Part shown: piece after piece, positions 21,175-33,197 of the stretch
Layout of the letters: each line of letters begins with the position of its first letter
How positions within the stretch are numbered: the stretch's first letter is position 1
DNA from: Brasenia schreberi
Lineage: Eukaryota > Streptophyta > Magnoliopsida > Nymphaeales > Cabombaceae
Assembly (NCBI GenBank): GCA_036023115.1
Contig: JAYKKT010000079.1
Span: 13,445,501 to 13,509,500 of the forward strand
Reading direction: 5' to 3'
Length of the DNA: 64,000 bases
Translations under genes and position numbers: made by a program
Notes under the pieces: model-generated
The model's input: only the letters and a program-made list of their open reading frames with translations
What the model was told of the DNA's origin: nothing
Databases searched by the model: none

Positions 21175-22564
21175 TACTTACAATCTAAATACGTTTGATA
21201 TAGGACGATAATCTATAGTAGAGGGGAAAACCGCAAGTATAAAAGATCAAATTACATCTCTCTACTCATTACATCACGACTTACTATGATAAGCCTAGGT
21301 CATTTACTGGTTACTAATACTGAACACAAATAATTGTCTATAAAGAATAGATTCATAAATTTTCAAAGAGCAAACTACTCTAATTTTTTTCTCTTCTTAG
21401 CTCTGTGTACGGTTGCTTGTTATAACAATCTGCAAACTGAAAAAAGGAGACGACTAAACAGTCGATTGATTCCCTTCAATGAATCTTCTTAAAAAAATAC
21501 TCATCTGTTTTGAAACCAGATATCCAAGACATGGAGTCTTTATCTCTTTTGTGAAATTGAAACCTACTACTTTCCAAAGATTAGTTAAGATTGTTTATGA
21601 TAACAGTAAAAGGGGAGAAATTTCGGTTTGGTGAAAAGGAGAACAAGGGTATAGAAATAAACTTACCATAAAATCTTCACTCGTTTGAAGTTTGTTAGTC
21701 TTATTCCTCTTTTACTTTTGGACGGTTTACCGCCTCATTACAAAATCAAAGAGAGTAATCAGCGGCCATCGACCAAAGATGGAGAAGGGAAATAGAAAGG
21801 GAGTCATCCTTTTTCTAAGCATTGAGTTTTTTCCCCACCAACATTTGTCAAACCAATGATTGTCAGAGAACCAATGATTGTCAGAGCCCCTCTTTGCATC
21901 TCAACATATTCAACTTTAAGACTCGTTGAGCCATCTCACACAATAAGACTAATCCATGAAAAAAAGGAAGGGCTTTTTTGCCCCTTCTAGAACTAGCCTA
22001 AGTGGTTAGCGGTTTTCTTACAATTTTACCATTATGCGTTGTTTTTTCTAAAAATTACAATATTGCCACTAGACTATTTCTAGTTCAATCAGTCAACTTC
22101 TTGATTTACAAGAAATGTACATAATCATTTTATATCTACTGAATCATACATTTTGTTAATTTTTGAATAGTACCTACAACCTTTTTGAAATTATGGATCT
22201 ATAGATTTTACTATTTCAAATAGACTACTTAAGTCTTCTGAAATTATAGAACAGTGTATGTTGCAAAAGTTATAGTTCTGCTCATAGATTTCTTTTAAAA
22301 TTACATCAGCATATTAATTTTCATCTTGTCTCCATAAATCTTTCTTATTCTTAGATAGTACCTTAGACACTTGTTTGTTTATAGAAAGGTAGTTGAAATT
22401 ACTTGTTCTTCTCTAAAATTACTTTTTAGTGCTTTATCAATCTTAATTGATTAACTTGCTTGCACCATATTGTTGCTTATTAGTTTGTCATATATTTATT
22501 TTTTGATTGTCTTGCTCGTTAGATCTTCACTTTTGGAATATTTGATACTATTTAAATAATTAAA
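21175..22564 (+). other. copia C leader
   Basis: This is the inverted counterpart of 4231-5717. No coding sequence is seen on the sense strand. The antisense frame present at 8280-8504 is disrupted here (about 22180-22400 on the minus strand). Confidence 0.6.
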
Positions 22565-23816
22565 ATGGCTTCGAGAGTATATGTCCTCAAGTTGGTAAAA
22601 ACTCACAAACTAAATGGTTTTAATTTTCAAACCTTAAAAAGACGTATTCCATGAGCTTTGATACTAGAGGGTATAAATTATGTCCTTAAAGAAGCCATGA
22701 TTGAACATAATGTAAAAGCATCAACTAAGGAAAGAAAAGCTATAAAAGTTTCTCTAGGGATGATATTATAGCAAAGAAAATTATATTTACCTACATGAAA
22801 GATGACATCAATAAGGTTTTCGATGAATGAAATAGTACAAAAGAAATGTTCGACGCAATCACAACTATGTATGATACTATTGTGGAACTGCATATACAAT
22901 TGCTCTTACAACAATGTAACTCTTATAAAATAAAAGAGTCGGACAATATAATCGAGCATGTGAATAAGATGCTCATCTTAGCTAGAGATTTAGCTATGGC
23001 TAATACTATCATTTCACACCTAATACAAATCTCAACTATATGTTACTAGAGGGTATAAATTATGTCCTCAAAGAAAGCTATAAAAGTTTATCTAGGGATG
23101 ATATTATAGCAAAGACAATTATATTGACATGGCTAATACATCAATAAGGTTTTAGATGAATGTAGATTTGATACTAGAGGGTATAAATTATGTCCTCAAA
23201 GAAACCATGATTGAACCTAATGTAAAAGCATCAGCTAGGGAAAGAGAAAGCTATAAAAGTTTATCTAGGGATGATATTATAGCAAAGACAATTATATTGA
23301 CATTGAAGATGACCTCAATAAGGTTTTCGATGAATGTAATAGTACAAAAGAAATGTTTGATGCAATCAAAACTAAGTATGACACTATTGTCGAACTGCAT
23401 ATACAATTGCTCTTACAACAATATAACTCTTATAAAATGAAAGAGTCGGAGAATATGATTGAGCATATGATTAAAATGCTCATCTTACCTAGAGATTTAG
23501 CTATGGCTAATACTATCGCTCTACACCCAATACAAATCTCAACCATACTAAATAGTTTTCTATCTTCATGGGATATTGCCACCACTGCTCTTAAGGTTTA
23601 CTCTATAGTTACCCTAGCTAAACATTCCTTAAAATTGACAATTGAACAAGAGCACCTAAAAAAGAGCAAGAAGAAGAAATTCCTCCTTGCTAAGGGTGAC
23701 CCTAGCTCTAGTTGTATAAATCACCAAAACAAAAGAAATCAAAATCAAAATTTAGAATTGAACAAAAAAAGATAAATTATTCAAGAATTCGCAAGGATCC
23801 GCTTCTTTGGTAAAAT
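22565..23816 (+). pseudogene. copia gag (C) with internal partial duplications
   Basis: ATG at 22565 with the family start MASRVYVLKLVKTH. The gene is broken by stops and contains three overlapping partial copies: 22565-23040 (N-terminal and central part), about 23041-23164 (a short block restarting at EGINYVLKE) and 23165-23775 (restarting at the same EGINYVLKETMIEPNVKAS block and running to the basic tail LKKSKKKKFLLAKGD). Sequence stops matching copia at 23816, in the linker before protease, where a LINE begins. No functional gag is possible. Confidence 0.75.
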
Positions 23817-24283
23817 AAGGTAAATATTATAGAGCAGCAATTAGGCCTGCCATGTTTTATGGTTTTGAGTTTTGGGCAGTTAATCATCAACATGTGCAAA
23901 AGATGTCTGTGACAGAAATGAAGATGTTAAGATGGATGAATGGTCATACAAGAAAAGACCGTATACATAATGAGGTTATTAGAAACAAAGTAGGAGTAGC
24001 ACCAATAGAGGATAAAATGAGAGAACATCGTTTAAGATGGTTTGGACATATAGAAAGAAGATCAAAAGAAGAACGTGTAAGAAGGTTAGAAAAACTAAAT
24101 TTGAAAAGTATTAAAAGAGGTAGAGGACGACCACAAAAGTGTTGGAAAGAAACAATAAAGAACGATCTAGCTTATTGGGAGTTAACTACTAACATGGTAC
24201 AAGATAGGGATATGTGGAAACAAAGAATTCATGTAGCCGACCCCGTCTAGTATGGGAAAAGGCTTAGTTGTTGTTGTAGTTGT
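23817..24283 (+). mobile_element. 5'-truncated RTE-type LINE
   Basis: A 132-codon open frame at 23852-24250 carries the C-terminal tail of an RTE-type LINE protein: FYGFEFWAV near the start, MLRWMNGHTRKDRI, GVAPIEDKMREHRLRWFGHI and IHVADPV just before the stop. The 3' end is the usual TTGTTGTTG-rich tail (about 24268-24283). Endonuclease and RT core are absent, so this is a standard 5' truncation from target-primed reverse transcription. It abuts copia gag on the left and a truncated gypsy LTR on the right. Confidence 0.9.
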
Positions 24284-24539
24284 GTGTGTTCTAGTATTGA
24301 CTTAAACGAACCTATGGTTAATTATCAACCTAAATCCATGAAATAAGATGTTTATGATCTTCATGGAGTCAAAAGAATTAGAAAGAAAAGCACAAAAGGG
24401 ATGTCGTTTGAATCAATACATTCATTGGAGTATGAAACTCCTGAATTTCAGCCTATTTCGTTTACTGTAAACAAAAGAAGAGAAAATGACCTGTGGCGGC
24501 TGGTGGCGGAGGATCTGTAGCAAGTGCTCGGAGGTAGGC

Positions 24540-24756
24540 AATAGCCTCTTTCTCTCCCTCTGTGTCTCTCTCTCTCTCTCTCTCTTTCTCTCTTTCTCTC
24601 CCTCTTATCTCTTGCTGAACTGCTCAATGAGTTGGAACTTGCTGTTGCATGATGAATTTCCTCACCGGTGGCTAATGATTTGCAGACTTCTTGAGCCCCT
24701 TTTTATAGGCCACGGGTTGCCTATCATCTGCAGCTATCGATAAGGCAACTTGCCTT
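24540..24756 (-). promoter_or_regulatory. LTR3 promoter: palindrome, TATA box, GA tract
   Basis: On the minus strand AAGGCAAGTTGCCTT begins at 24756 and TATAAAA at 24707, 49 bases apart as in LTR2 and LTR4. The GA tract lies at 24605-24540. Confidence 0.55.
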
Positions 24757-25574
24757 ATTATGGGCTTCTGGAATGGGCAAGAGAAAGTTGTTCATGGCCT
24801 TCCAAATCGAGTCAGGTGCTGCTGAAGGTAAGTTGGTTGCACTTGCTAAAATCGGTCGGCTGATCTTCCTTGATGACTGAATTCGGCCAGGGCTTGGAAG
24901 GTTGGCTGACTTTCCCAAATCCAGATCACAATGATGTTCGTGTTGCTGAGCTCGTTTAGGATTAGGCAAGAGTGTATGGCCTTTGAAATCGAGCCATGAC
25001 ATCTTCACTCATTCACGGAAATATGCTGGCATATGGAAGGTAAGTAGATGTTGTGCGTGTCCTGCCAAATTCTGTGGCACTTGTTATGTGAAGTGGGCTG
25101 CTGTACTGCTGATTTTGGAGCTGCTGAGATCGTTGAACTTAGCCAACCTTTGTCAAGAGCTGAATTCAGGTGGTTGCTGCTTGAAGGACCTACCAAATCA
25201 GGCCCAAAGAAGTTAGGTGGCTAACCTCAACTGAAGGTGGGAATTCGGTTGATCTACTGCTGAAATGGCAAGTGACGGTGGTTGTGGAACATGTTAAAAT
25301 CGATTCCATCTGCCAAGGCAAACCGTATTTAACTTTTCATGGTTGAACTCAATTTTGTGATGCCTTTAAATCTGTTCAATCATGCAATATATATGCAATG
25401 CACTTATGTTTCCTATGCCATCATCTTTGGAGTTTAATATGGTACCTCCTCTCGAAAAACATCAATGGCGTGTAACATCAATAAATTAGTGACTGAGATA
25501 GCCTTATAAATGTAATCCTTAGAAATCAATATCATGGCCTGCTTCTGTAAATTTCTGTTATAATATTTCCAGTC

Positions 25575-25910
25575 ACGGACAAAGTGGATGGAGAATCTTG
25601 GATTCTCAAGAGAAGCTGGGTATACTGGATATTACATGTCCATATGTCTTGCTATTATCATGGGATTTAAAGAGTGGAACTACAAGCAACTTCATGCTCT
25701 TTGGGACTTTGAATTTTGGATTTGTTGATTGCTTAACCAAGAACAGTTTCAAGCTTTCCTGTTTTCATATGATTTAATCCACCATTTGTACGAGGTCTCT
25801 ATGTAATACATTGATAATAATTTTCACTATTTGGCTTTATCCAGATATATGGAACAGGAAGTCCCTGCTGGCTATATCTTACTTTTTCCTTTCATACCTA
25901 ACTAGTAACA
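25575..25910 (+). other. possible captured exon-like sequence in LTR3 (unidentified)
   Basis: On the plus strand, antisense to the LTR, an acceptor-like pyrimidine tract and CAG at about 25573 precede an open stretch (GILDITCPYVLLLSWDL and SGTTSNFMLFGTLNFGFVDC). A second acceptor-like TTATCCAG lies near 25843. It looks like intron-containing genomic sequence but I cannot name a protein. Confidence 0.25.
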
Positions 25911-27164
25911 GCTCGTCACTTTCCTATTCCATCGCCTAACCAATAGGATGAAGCCCAAGTAAGTCAAGGTAGCTATTGATTGTAAGACCCTTGGCCTACC
26001 TTGTTAAAGCCAGCCAACCCATTTCTTAGAGCTTACCAAATTAGTCTTTTTGTGATCATACGGTCTATGTTGAGGTCGGCCAAGACTGCATAAGATAAGT
26101 TGAATCCACTTAAGAGTAAATCATGGACCAAGGCTACTTATGGCAGGTTTCATCCACGTTGAAGTTGATAAGTTTTCTTCTTAGTGGTTTGCCAAATCGA
26201 GCATTACAACTTGCCAAATCGAGCACTTTCCTCTTGCGTGAATGACGCCAACTTTCCTTTCTCAATGCTGACCTTCCGTTCTGCGCGTCAACTTTCCTTC
26301 TTGAATGTCGACTTTCCTTTCTAGACGCCGACCTTCCTTCTTTTTGTACCTGAAACTAAAAATGACAAGTTACCTTGCCCAATAATGCCAAAATTGACAG
26401 GTGTTCAATAGCTACCTTTTATGTCGTCTCTTTTTTCCAAGAAATTTGCCTCCATACGGTCTGAGTTTTATATATGGCAGGTTTCGAACACTTTATAAAA
26501 AAAACATTTTATATTTAAAAATGTCAAATTTAATGAAATCTTCAAATATTATTTTAGAAAAACACTTGGTTTCATTTCCAGTTTTTTGTTTGCAAAAGTG
26601 ACCTACTTTGGCTCCATGAGTCGGTCTATAACCACCTTGACCATTTAACCCTTCTCATGGGTGTGGGGTATCGAACCACTTTAACCACTTCAACGGGTGA
26701 AAGGTGTCGAACCACTTTAACCCTGGGTATCAGGTCTTGGAATGAGACCCTTCTCAATCGGGCGAATTTCTGAGGTCTTTGATTTCATTTATTTTTGAAT
26801 ATCAAGGGTTTTGAAATTTCATGAATATAATAATTTGCAAACATTTTTGGGTTTGAATCCAATTTTTACCTTTTCATTTGCTTATATAAAATGAATTATT
26901 TGAAATCATCCTTTCTTTGAAGGCAATTATTTAAAAGGGTAAAATCCTGCCAATTTGGTCTTGAGGGCAAAATAGTCATTTTATGATATTTTGTCCAAAT
27001 TAAATTTTTTCTTAAAAGGATATAATATCCCATTATTTTGAGGCTGCTATAAAATTTTGATGCCAAGACGAGCTCATTCGATGCATTTTATTTAAAAACT
27101 CAAAACTGCCAAAAATAGTCAACTTTTTAAAGATGAAAATTTCCAAAATTTTTGGGTGTTTACA

Positions 27165-28135
27165 ATAACAACACTCGACAAAGTGACCAAAAGGATAAGA
27201 ATGAAGTAATCTATGTAATCCCAAAATACCTTCATTTGGATAGAGATCGTTTTTGGTTTGTGGATTGACTTCGGAGCAACACGCCACATTGCAAAGAGTA
27301 AGAACATAGCTATGTACCTTAAAAAGTACCTACCGAATGAACATCAAGTTTACATGAGAAACAATACCTACTCTTGTGTTCTAGGAGTTGAGCTCTTTAG
27401 GATTGATATAGCGAGCACCCTTGTTCTAGGAAGACTATAAGGCACAATTTAATATCGATACGTTTACTGGTCAAAAAGGATTTTGAGATCATGTTTTTCC
27501 TTGAGAAGGTGACCATACAGAAATAATCATGTGCTTTTTATTGGTAATTTTTATTTTAGTCTCTTCAAACTTAACAAATAAATAATTAAGAATCATCTAC
27601 TTTTCCACATATATTGAATGTGTCATACTTGTTGATATGAATTCCCATCATAAGAGGCTATGACATATTTGCCTAAATAAGTTAAAGAAATTTGTAGCAA
27701 TTAACTTACTTGAATTTGATGAAACTACATTCAACAAATAACATGCTTGCATTAAAGGAAAAATGATAAGAAAACCATTTTGCATAGAAGCAAGGAGAGC
27801 CATAAGTTTATTAGAAATCATTTACATTGATATCTGTAGATCTTTTAGAATAAGGTTTTATCATGAGAAGGTTTATTTTATGACCTTTATTAATTACTAT
27901 TTTAGATATGATACCGCTTGTCATGTAAATCAGAAGTATTGACCATATTTAAAGAATATAAGCAAGAAGTTGAAAATCAACTAGGATATATTATTAAAGT
28001 ACTAAGGTCCGATAGAGGTGGATAATACACCATATTTGAGTTTTCTTAATATTGCAAAGAACATGATATAATAAGCAAAATAGATTGCCTAAGACAGCTC
28101 AACAAAATGGTATAGTTAAACAATATAACACGGTC
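27165..28135 (+). pseudogene. copia protease-integrase remnant (C, second copy)
   Basis: WIDFGATRHIAKSKN at 27261-27305 is the decayed aspartic protease site, followed by NNTYSCVLGVELFRIDI. The integrase region runs to TAQQNG near 28110. At that point this copy continues into ordinary copia sequence, whereas the copies at 6367 and 17061 switch to PG sequence. It therefore represents the original, uncaptured arrangement. Stops are frequent. Confidence 0.75.
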
Positions 28136-29049
28136 CTTCTACATATGATAAGGTCCATACTAGGAGATGCCTCTATCAAAAGTATTTTGTGGAGAAGCAA
28201 TGTTTACAACCATGTATATATTAAATAGAGTTACTTGTAAGATTGTATCGACAACACTGTATTAGTTGTAGACTAGTAAAAACCAAACCTTAATTACATA
28301 TGAAGGTGGGGCTCCATAGCACTTTTAAAGATCTTATAACAATCTAGAGATAAACAATAGATCTTTGAGGTGTATCTTCATTGAATATCCAAAAGGATAA
28401 AAAGAGCATCAATTTTATCATGAGGACCTCTAACTCATAGAAAGTAGGCATGTTGAATTCTTAGATGATATTTAGAATGAATCTTTATAGGTAATAATTA
28501 TACTGGCATATGTTAATAAAGGACTTTGAGATATCTAAAGGCAACAAATGATTTGAAATTATGTTATCAGACATATGAATTAGAAATTATTGGATAGTCA
28601 TATGGTGACTTTGTCGAGTGTAAAGATGAGATCAAATCAACATTCAATCAAGTTTTCTTGTTTGGAGGTGGTTTTGTTTCTTGGTTATGTAAGAAACAAT
28701 ATTGTATAGCATTGTATACACAAGAAGCTAAGTATATTGCTTGAAGTATGTTTGAAATAAGTGTCATTTGAATAAGTTGATTCATTTATGATTTGAAGCT
28801 GGATATAGCCAATGAGTCCGTTTTCATTTATTGTGATAATACTGTAGCCATAACATATAAAGAATGGAGTTGATAGATTAAGGAGCAAGTATATAATAGT
28901 AAAATATCATTGTACATGATATGATACAAAAGAATTAAATATCTGACACTTACCTTCCTATAGATGATATGATAGGAGACCCCTTAACAAAAGGTATATT
29001 TCAAGACTTATTTGCTGAATATGTTACCAATATCGGATTGAGACATGTT
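28136..29049 (+). pseudogene. copia RT-RNase H remnant (C)
   Basis: Short recognisable blocks include the RNase H region from about 28640 to the family end at 29049 (DPLTKGIFQDLF, then a stop after LRHV). Most of RT is deleted or scrambled. It parallels 1832-2960 on the opposite strand. Confidence 0.65.
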
Positions 29050-29235
29050 TAGGGTTTTTAATTGTATAGAAACACACACAAGAGTTGTTATGCTAGAAGA
29101 ACGTATTGGTTATGAAAATTGTATATGAGATAACTCATAAAAGTTACATTTTAAGTACAACGAGAACATAAAACAGTTGGAAAAGCCACTAAATGGTAGG
29201 AGGAAAACCATTGTATCTTGATTGGACTCATATGG

Positions 29236-29630
29236 TCAGGTGAATGATGATAATTCATGGAGCTATGCATGGCCATAAGGCCTCATACATAATGGATATG
29301 CAATGAGGAAGGAGCTCCTCTTTCCTCATTGCATAGACTGATTCTCAATTTTGCTAAACAAAATTTTTAAACTAAATATAATAATTTATTGTTTTTAAAG
29401 TAATTAATCAAAGAGGCAACATAACATAGAGCCGTTTCACTTGGCTAAAATGCATATTCGAGGAAGGAAAAAGAATGCAAGGATAAATACATTGATAGTT
29501 AAGGAAATCATATGTGATCAATCTCTCTCTTTCCGTTTTCTGTAAGTTTTCCTGTGACCTTGAGAAACCCCCTCGAAGAAGGCATGCTAATTGATTTCAC
29601 AACTTAATGAAACTATTCCGCTTCAACAAA
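29236..29630 (+). repeat. diverged copia 3' LTR (C)
   Basis: Blocks of similarity to the family LTR are in order (GGCCATAAGG, CCTCATACATAATGGATATG, GCATAGACTG, ATGCAAGGATAAATAC, GATCAATCTCTCT), with many substitutions and small indels. The boundaries are approximate. Confidence 0.55.
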
Positions 29631-30244
29631 AACATGACAGTCCTTTGACCAGAAAAAGGGGAGAAACTTTTTGTGTTGCGACTAATAGGTAGTAAATGTT
29701 GATGTTCCAACACCAAGGGTCAAAGAACACTATCAAATCATAGTAATCAAAACTAGTACATGCATCATAAGGGAACATAATTAATTTCTGCTTGGTGACT
29801 CCAACTGCGCGTAGAGTATTTTCATCTATGAACTATGACTCGAGTCTCCACCTAAAACCTTTGTATATTCATAGCATGTATAATTCAAATCCGAAACTTT
29901 TAGATCAACCAAAGAGATGTTTCCAATTACAAGTGCAAAGACCAAGCTCAAAAATGTAGAAAATTGTCATGAAGCATTTACCACAAAGGAATAACCTTTG
30001 ACATTGAAGAGAGGCTTGAACAGACAAAACTAAAGCAAGAAACACAAGTTCCCCACATGAAATGCAATATAGCAGTGTTTATTATTACTCATGGATAAGA
30101 CTCATGTATATAATCATCCTCCTATTACCATTTTCAGTTGTCCTTAGAAATGTAGAACCTATGAAAAGAAAAAACACAACAAGAATATTTGGATTCATTT
30201 TCATCATCAAAGAAAAATATAAAATACATTCAACGTTATCTAAT
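29631..30244. other. unassigned AT-rich interval
   Basis: No coding similarity recognised. A 63-codon open frame at 30062-30253 looks random (AT-rich, hydrophobic and basic). Confidence 0.4.
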
Positions 30245-32050
30245 ATTTTGTAATAGATTCTTGAATTGGTTGTGTATGTGGTTGTTGAGTTAGTGTAGCT
30301 ACCTTTATGTCATTGTTCATTGGAACAAGGTATGGTAAGTACACCCGAGACACTAGTACAAGGTTAGTCACATTAGTGTCTTCAGAAACTTGATGAAGAA
30401 CAATGTCATCTTGAAACTTTTAAAAAGAATCTCCAAGAATACTCCCACTAACATAACCATCCTCTAAAAAAATCACTCGATTAGTTTCAACTATTCTCGT
30501 GATATATATTGGACAATAAAATACACAACCTCTCAATCTTTGTAGATATTCAATCAAAATTCACTAATTATTCTTAAATCCAATGACTTCTATTGTGGGT
30601 TGTAAACTTTAGCTCAGTTGGACACCCCAAAATATGCATATAACTGAAAGAGGGTTTCTTGTTCGTCTATAATTTTTAGTGAGTTTTCTCTATAGCACAT
30701 AACCTTGTTTAGAATATACATTATTATCTTTAGTGATTTTTATCATTTTGTTTATGATCATGATGAAATAACATTCTCATCTTTGTACTCTTGTTACACT
30801 TGATAGTGACTAGTGGAGCAAGAGATACATGCCACAACAAGCACCGCCAGTGGTACACCAAGCGTTGCCTGAACAACTTTAGTTGGGTTGCATTGATCTA
30901 ACTCGCTCTCTAAATCATCTTGTACACCAAGCATGAGCACCATCCCCTAGATCATCAACTCATACATATATCCATTGAGATATAGAGAGGAGTTCTAGAA
31001 TAACTGTTATGACAAACTAGGTCTCCAATCTCATCGTTTTCCAAACCTTCTTGTCTTTGACACAAGCATTCGCTCTTGGGTTCGTCTCTCTCTCCATGCC
31101 AAAGATAAAAGGTTTGCCTTTTGTGGGAGGTTGGAAGAAAGTAGAAAATGTTGAGATGACTCTTCCAAGTGACTCCCAACTAGTGCGGTTCTCTTTACTT
31201 TCTTGGGTAGAAAAGAAATACTGAAGTAATTGTCTTTCATTCATTGATAAAGGCCAAGCTTGGGGGAGGTTGTATTTAGTTTCCATTCATTGTGGTTCAT
31301 GAATAAGGTTAGCATCTGGTGGCACATAACAATATTGCAAATATTGGTTGATTATTGTTACATTAACTTGACATGCCTACTCATTATTTTTCAATTGCGT
31401 GAGTGTGAATTAAAAAGTTTAAGGGTTTGAAAAATGATGAAGGAGAATGTTATTAAACTCATGCCCCCGAAAAGCGATGTTTGGGAATGAGTGAGAACCG
31501 TAAGTGGTGGGCATGATCTAATCACTATATATATATATATAATGATTACAACTTAGAAGTTTGAGAGGTCGAATACAAGCTAAACAAAGGCTTATCTCTA
31601 ACTTAGTCATGATATGCAAACCATTTAACTGGTTACTTCAAAAGAATGCTCACTTTGAGTGGGATAATAGTGTTATAGAGACTTCAACTCGATAAATGAG
31701 AATCACTTAAATCCCCCTAGCCTTAGGCACCCAAGTCCTCCTAGCACATTATGTGAACGATCCAAAGATTGAGTTTACCAAATATTGTATCTCAGAAATC
31801 CTAGTTATGTACAAGCAAAGGAGCAACTGGTTAGAAAAGACTTCTCTAGCATTAGTATGGGTTGTTGCGCCATTGTATGCTATCTATTGAGATTTGAGTT
31901 GTCTCAAACTTAGACCCAATTAGGCATCGTTTTGAGAAGCCTATCCTCATTAGTATGCTTGGTACATGGCAGTTGCTACTTATGACATATGACATTAGGT
32001 ATAAGTCCTAGAAGTCCATAAAAGGTCAAGCCTTTACCAATCAGTAAGTG
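30245..32050. repeat. composite segment, copy D1 (second copia family plus gypsy RNase H)
   Basis: This matches 38085-40240 in the same orientation over nearly its whole length, with indels of 100-210 bp in the middle. The left part is minus-strand copia sequence (integrase C-terminal/linker region with FLEDGYVSGSILGD near 30450). The right part, from about 31608, is plus-strand gypsy RNase H. The copia-gypsy join is shared by both copies. Confidence 0.65.
31608..32050 (+). pseudogene. gypsy RT C-terminus / RNase H remnant (D1)
   Basis: The plus strand shows LLQKNAHFEWDNS (the usual L-KK---F-W entry of Tat-like RNase H), WLEKTSLALVW (normally Y---EK-CLAL--A) and QKSIKGQAF (normally PQ-AIKGQA). 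All are separated by stops. It is a dead fragment. Confidence 0.65.
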
Positions 32051-32201
32051 AGTTCACCTTTATATGATCAACTCTAGTATCCAATGATTTTCAAAATGAG
32101 CACATCATTATGACGATCCACATCTGGAAGCACCTAGTGCTCTTAACTGAGAAAGTCACTCATAGCTGAAAAATACATTTTGAAGTTTCTAATACTCGAG
32201 T

Positions 32202-32740
32202 TGTATCGTATGTATCGCTTGAATACTATATTGTATCATTGCAATATGAAATTTATTGTATCCATGTCGAATGATGCTTTTAAAATAATATATAAATATT
32301 TCTACAACATTTATTATACTAGGTAACTATAAGTTCTGCAAGCATGCTATTAGGTTTGTTGTGCTTGTATACAATTGCTACAATTACTCATTATTCTTGT
32401 TGTACAGTAGTAGTAATACCTATTGTGTATTAGTTGTTTATATTATAAACCAATTATGCAATATATATTCAATAGGTTGTCTATTTGAGTATTGATGAAG
32501 CGGTAGCATCCTTCATGAAGGAGTAGTATGTTTATTCTAGTATGTTTTCTCTATGTATTGATGAAGCAGTAGCATCCTTCATGCAGAAACATATTTCCAA
32601 TAGGTTGGTTTCCTTATAGGAGCATGCTTTTTGAGTTACAATGTTTTGTGCTCGGAAAGCTTATAATCTTAGCAGATGATTGATTTTCATATATAAGAAA
32701 TAGAAATACATGTGAATGTGCATATATAGTTCTTGTTGCA
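32202..32740. repeat. 539-bp direct repeat, copy 1 (LTR-like)
   Basis: It begins near TGTATCGTATG and ends TTCTTGTTGCA. It matches 34551-35107 throughout. It contains its own internal repeat: GTATTGATGAAGC(A/G)GTAGC followed by ATCCTTCATG occurs at about 32492-32520 and again at about 32552-32582. Either the two LTRs of a short non-autonomous element or a duplicated segment. Confidence 0.6.
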
Positions 32741-33125
32741 TCCTATATGCTTTTGCACCATAGGTGTTCCTTGTACTGAATGGACAAAGAGCCAAGGAAT
32801 AATGATAAGGGAAAACATGGCTTGAAGTCGTTCATAGCCTAATGTTGTACGATTAACAACGTAATCTGATAAAGTCGTTCATTAATAAACAGAAAAGTCG
32901 GCGTTTGATGGTTAACATCACTAAACAATTTTGAAGGGAATAGAGCTATGATGCCAGCCATGCTTCTAGAACTAGAGCTGCAACATTTTGGGGGCAGCTT
33001 AGCTCTGCCAGAACCAACCCTTAAAAAATGGGACTGTGAGACGGGGAATGCTAGCAAGGTCGACGGTGGCCATGGCCTTCAAGATCAAGCACATCAGGCT
33101 AAAGCAATCCTTTAGCCTAATCCCC

Positions 33126-33130
<5 letters not shown>

Positions 33131-33194
<64 letters not shown>
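33131..33194. repeat. compound (AT)n(AG)n microsatellite
   Basis: (AT)15 followed directly by about 16 AG units. Confidence 0.9.

Positions 33195-33197
<3 letters not shown>

Larger units (their letters stand above)
24293..27164 (-). mobile_element. Ty3/gypsy LTR 3, truncated at its 3' end
   Basis: In minus orientation the LTR starts at 27164 (TGTAAACACCC) inside the copia protease linker. The last roughly 0.9 kb, including the hairpin module, is missing, and the LINE lies at the truncation point. Promoter parts are present: palindrome 24742-24756, TATA box 24701-24707, and a CT tract (GA on the minus strand) at about 24540-24605. The U3 array of AAAGTCGACATTCAAG-type units lies at about 26230-26345. 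Confidence 0.8.
16171..29630 (+). mobile_element. Ty1/copia composite C (plus strand), heavily nested
   Basis: In order: protease-integrase (16171-17061), PG fragment (17062-17304), LTR (17305-17312 and 20778-21161, split by a gypsy solo LTR), primer-binding site, leader, gag (22565-23816), a LINE and a truncated gypsy LTR (23817-27164), protease-integrase (27165-28135), RT-RNase H (28136-29049) and a diverged 3' LTR near 29236-29630. The stretch from protease to the end of gag mirrors 7290-3500 on the left in inverted orientation. Confidence 0.75.

Noticed and set aside
29631..30244. possible gene in the interval between copia C and D1
   Set aside because: Only short AT-rich open frames with no protein character.
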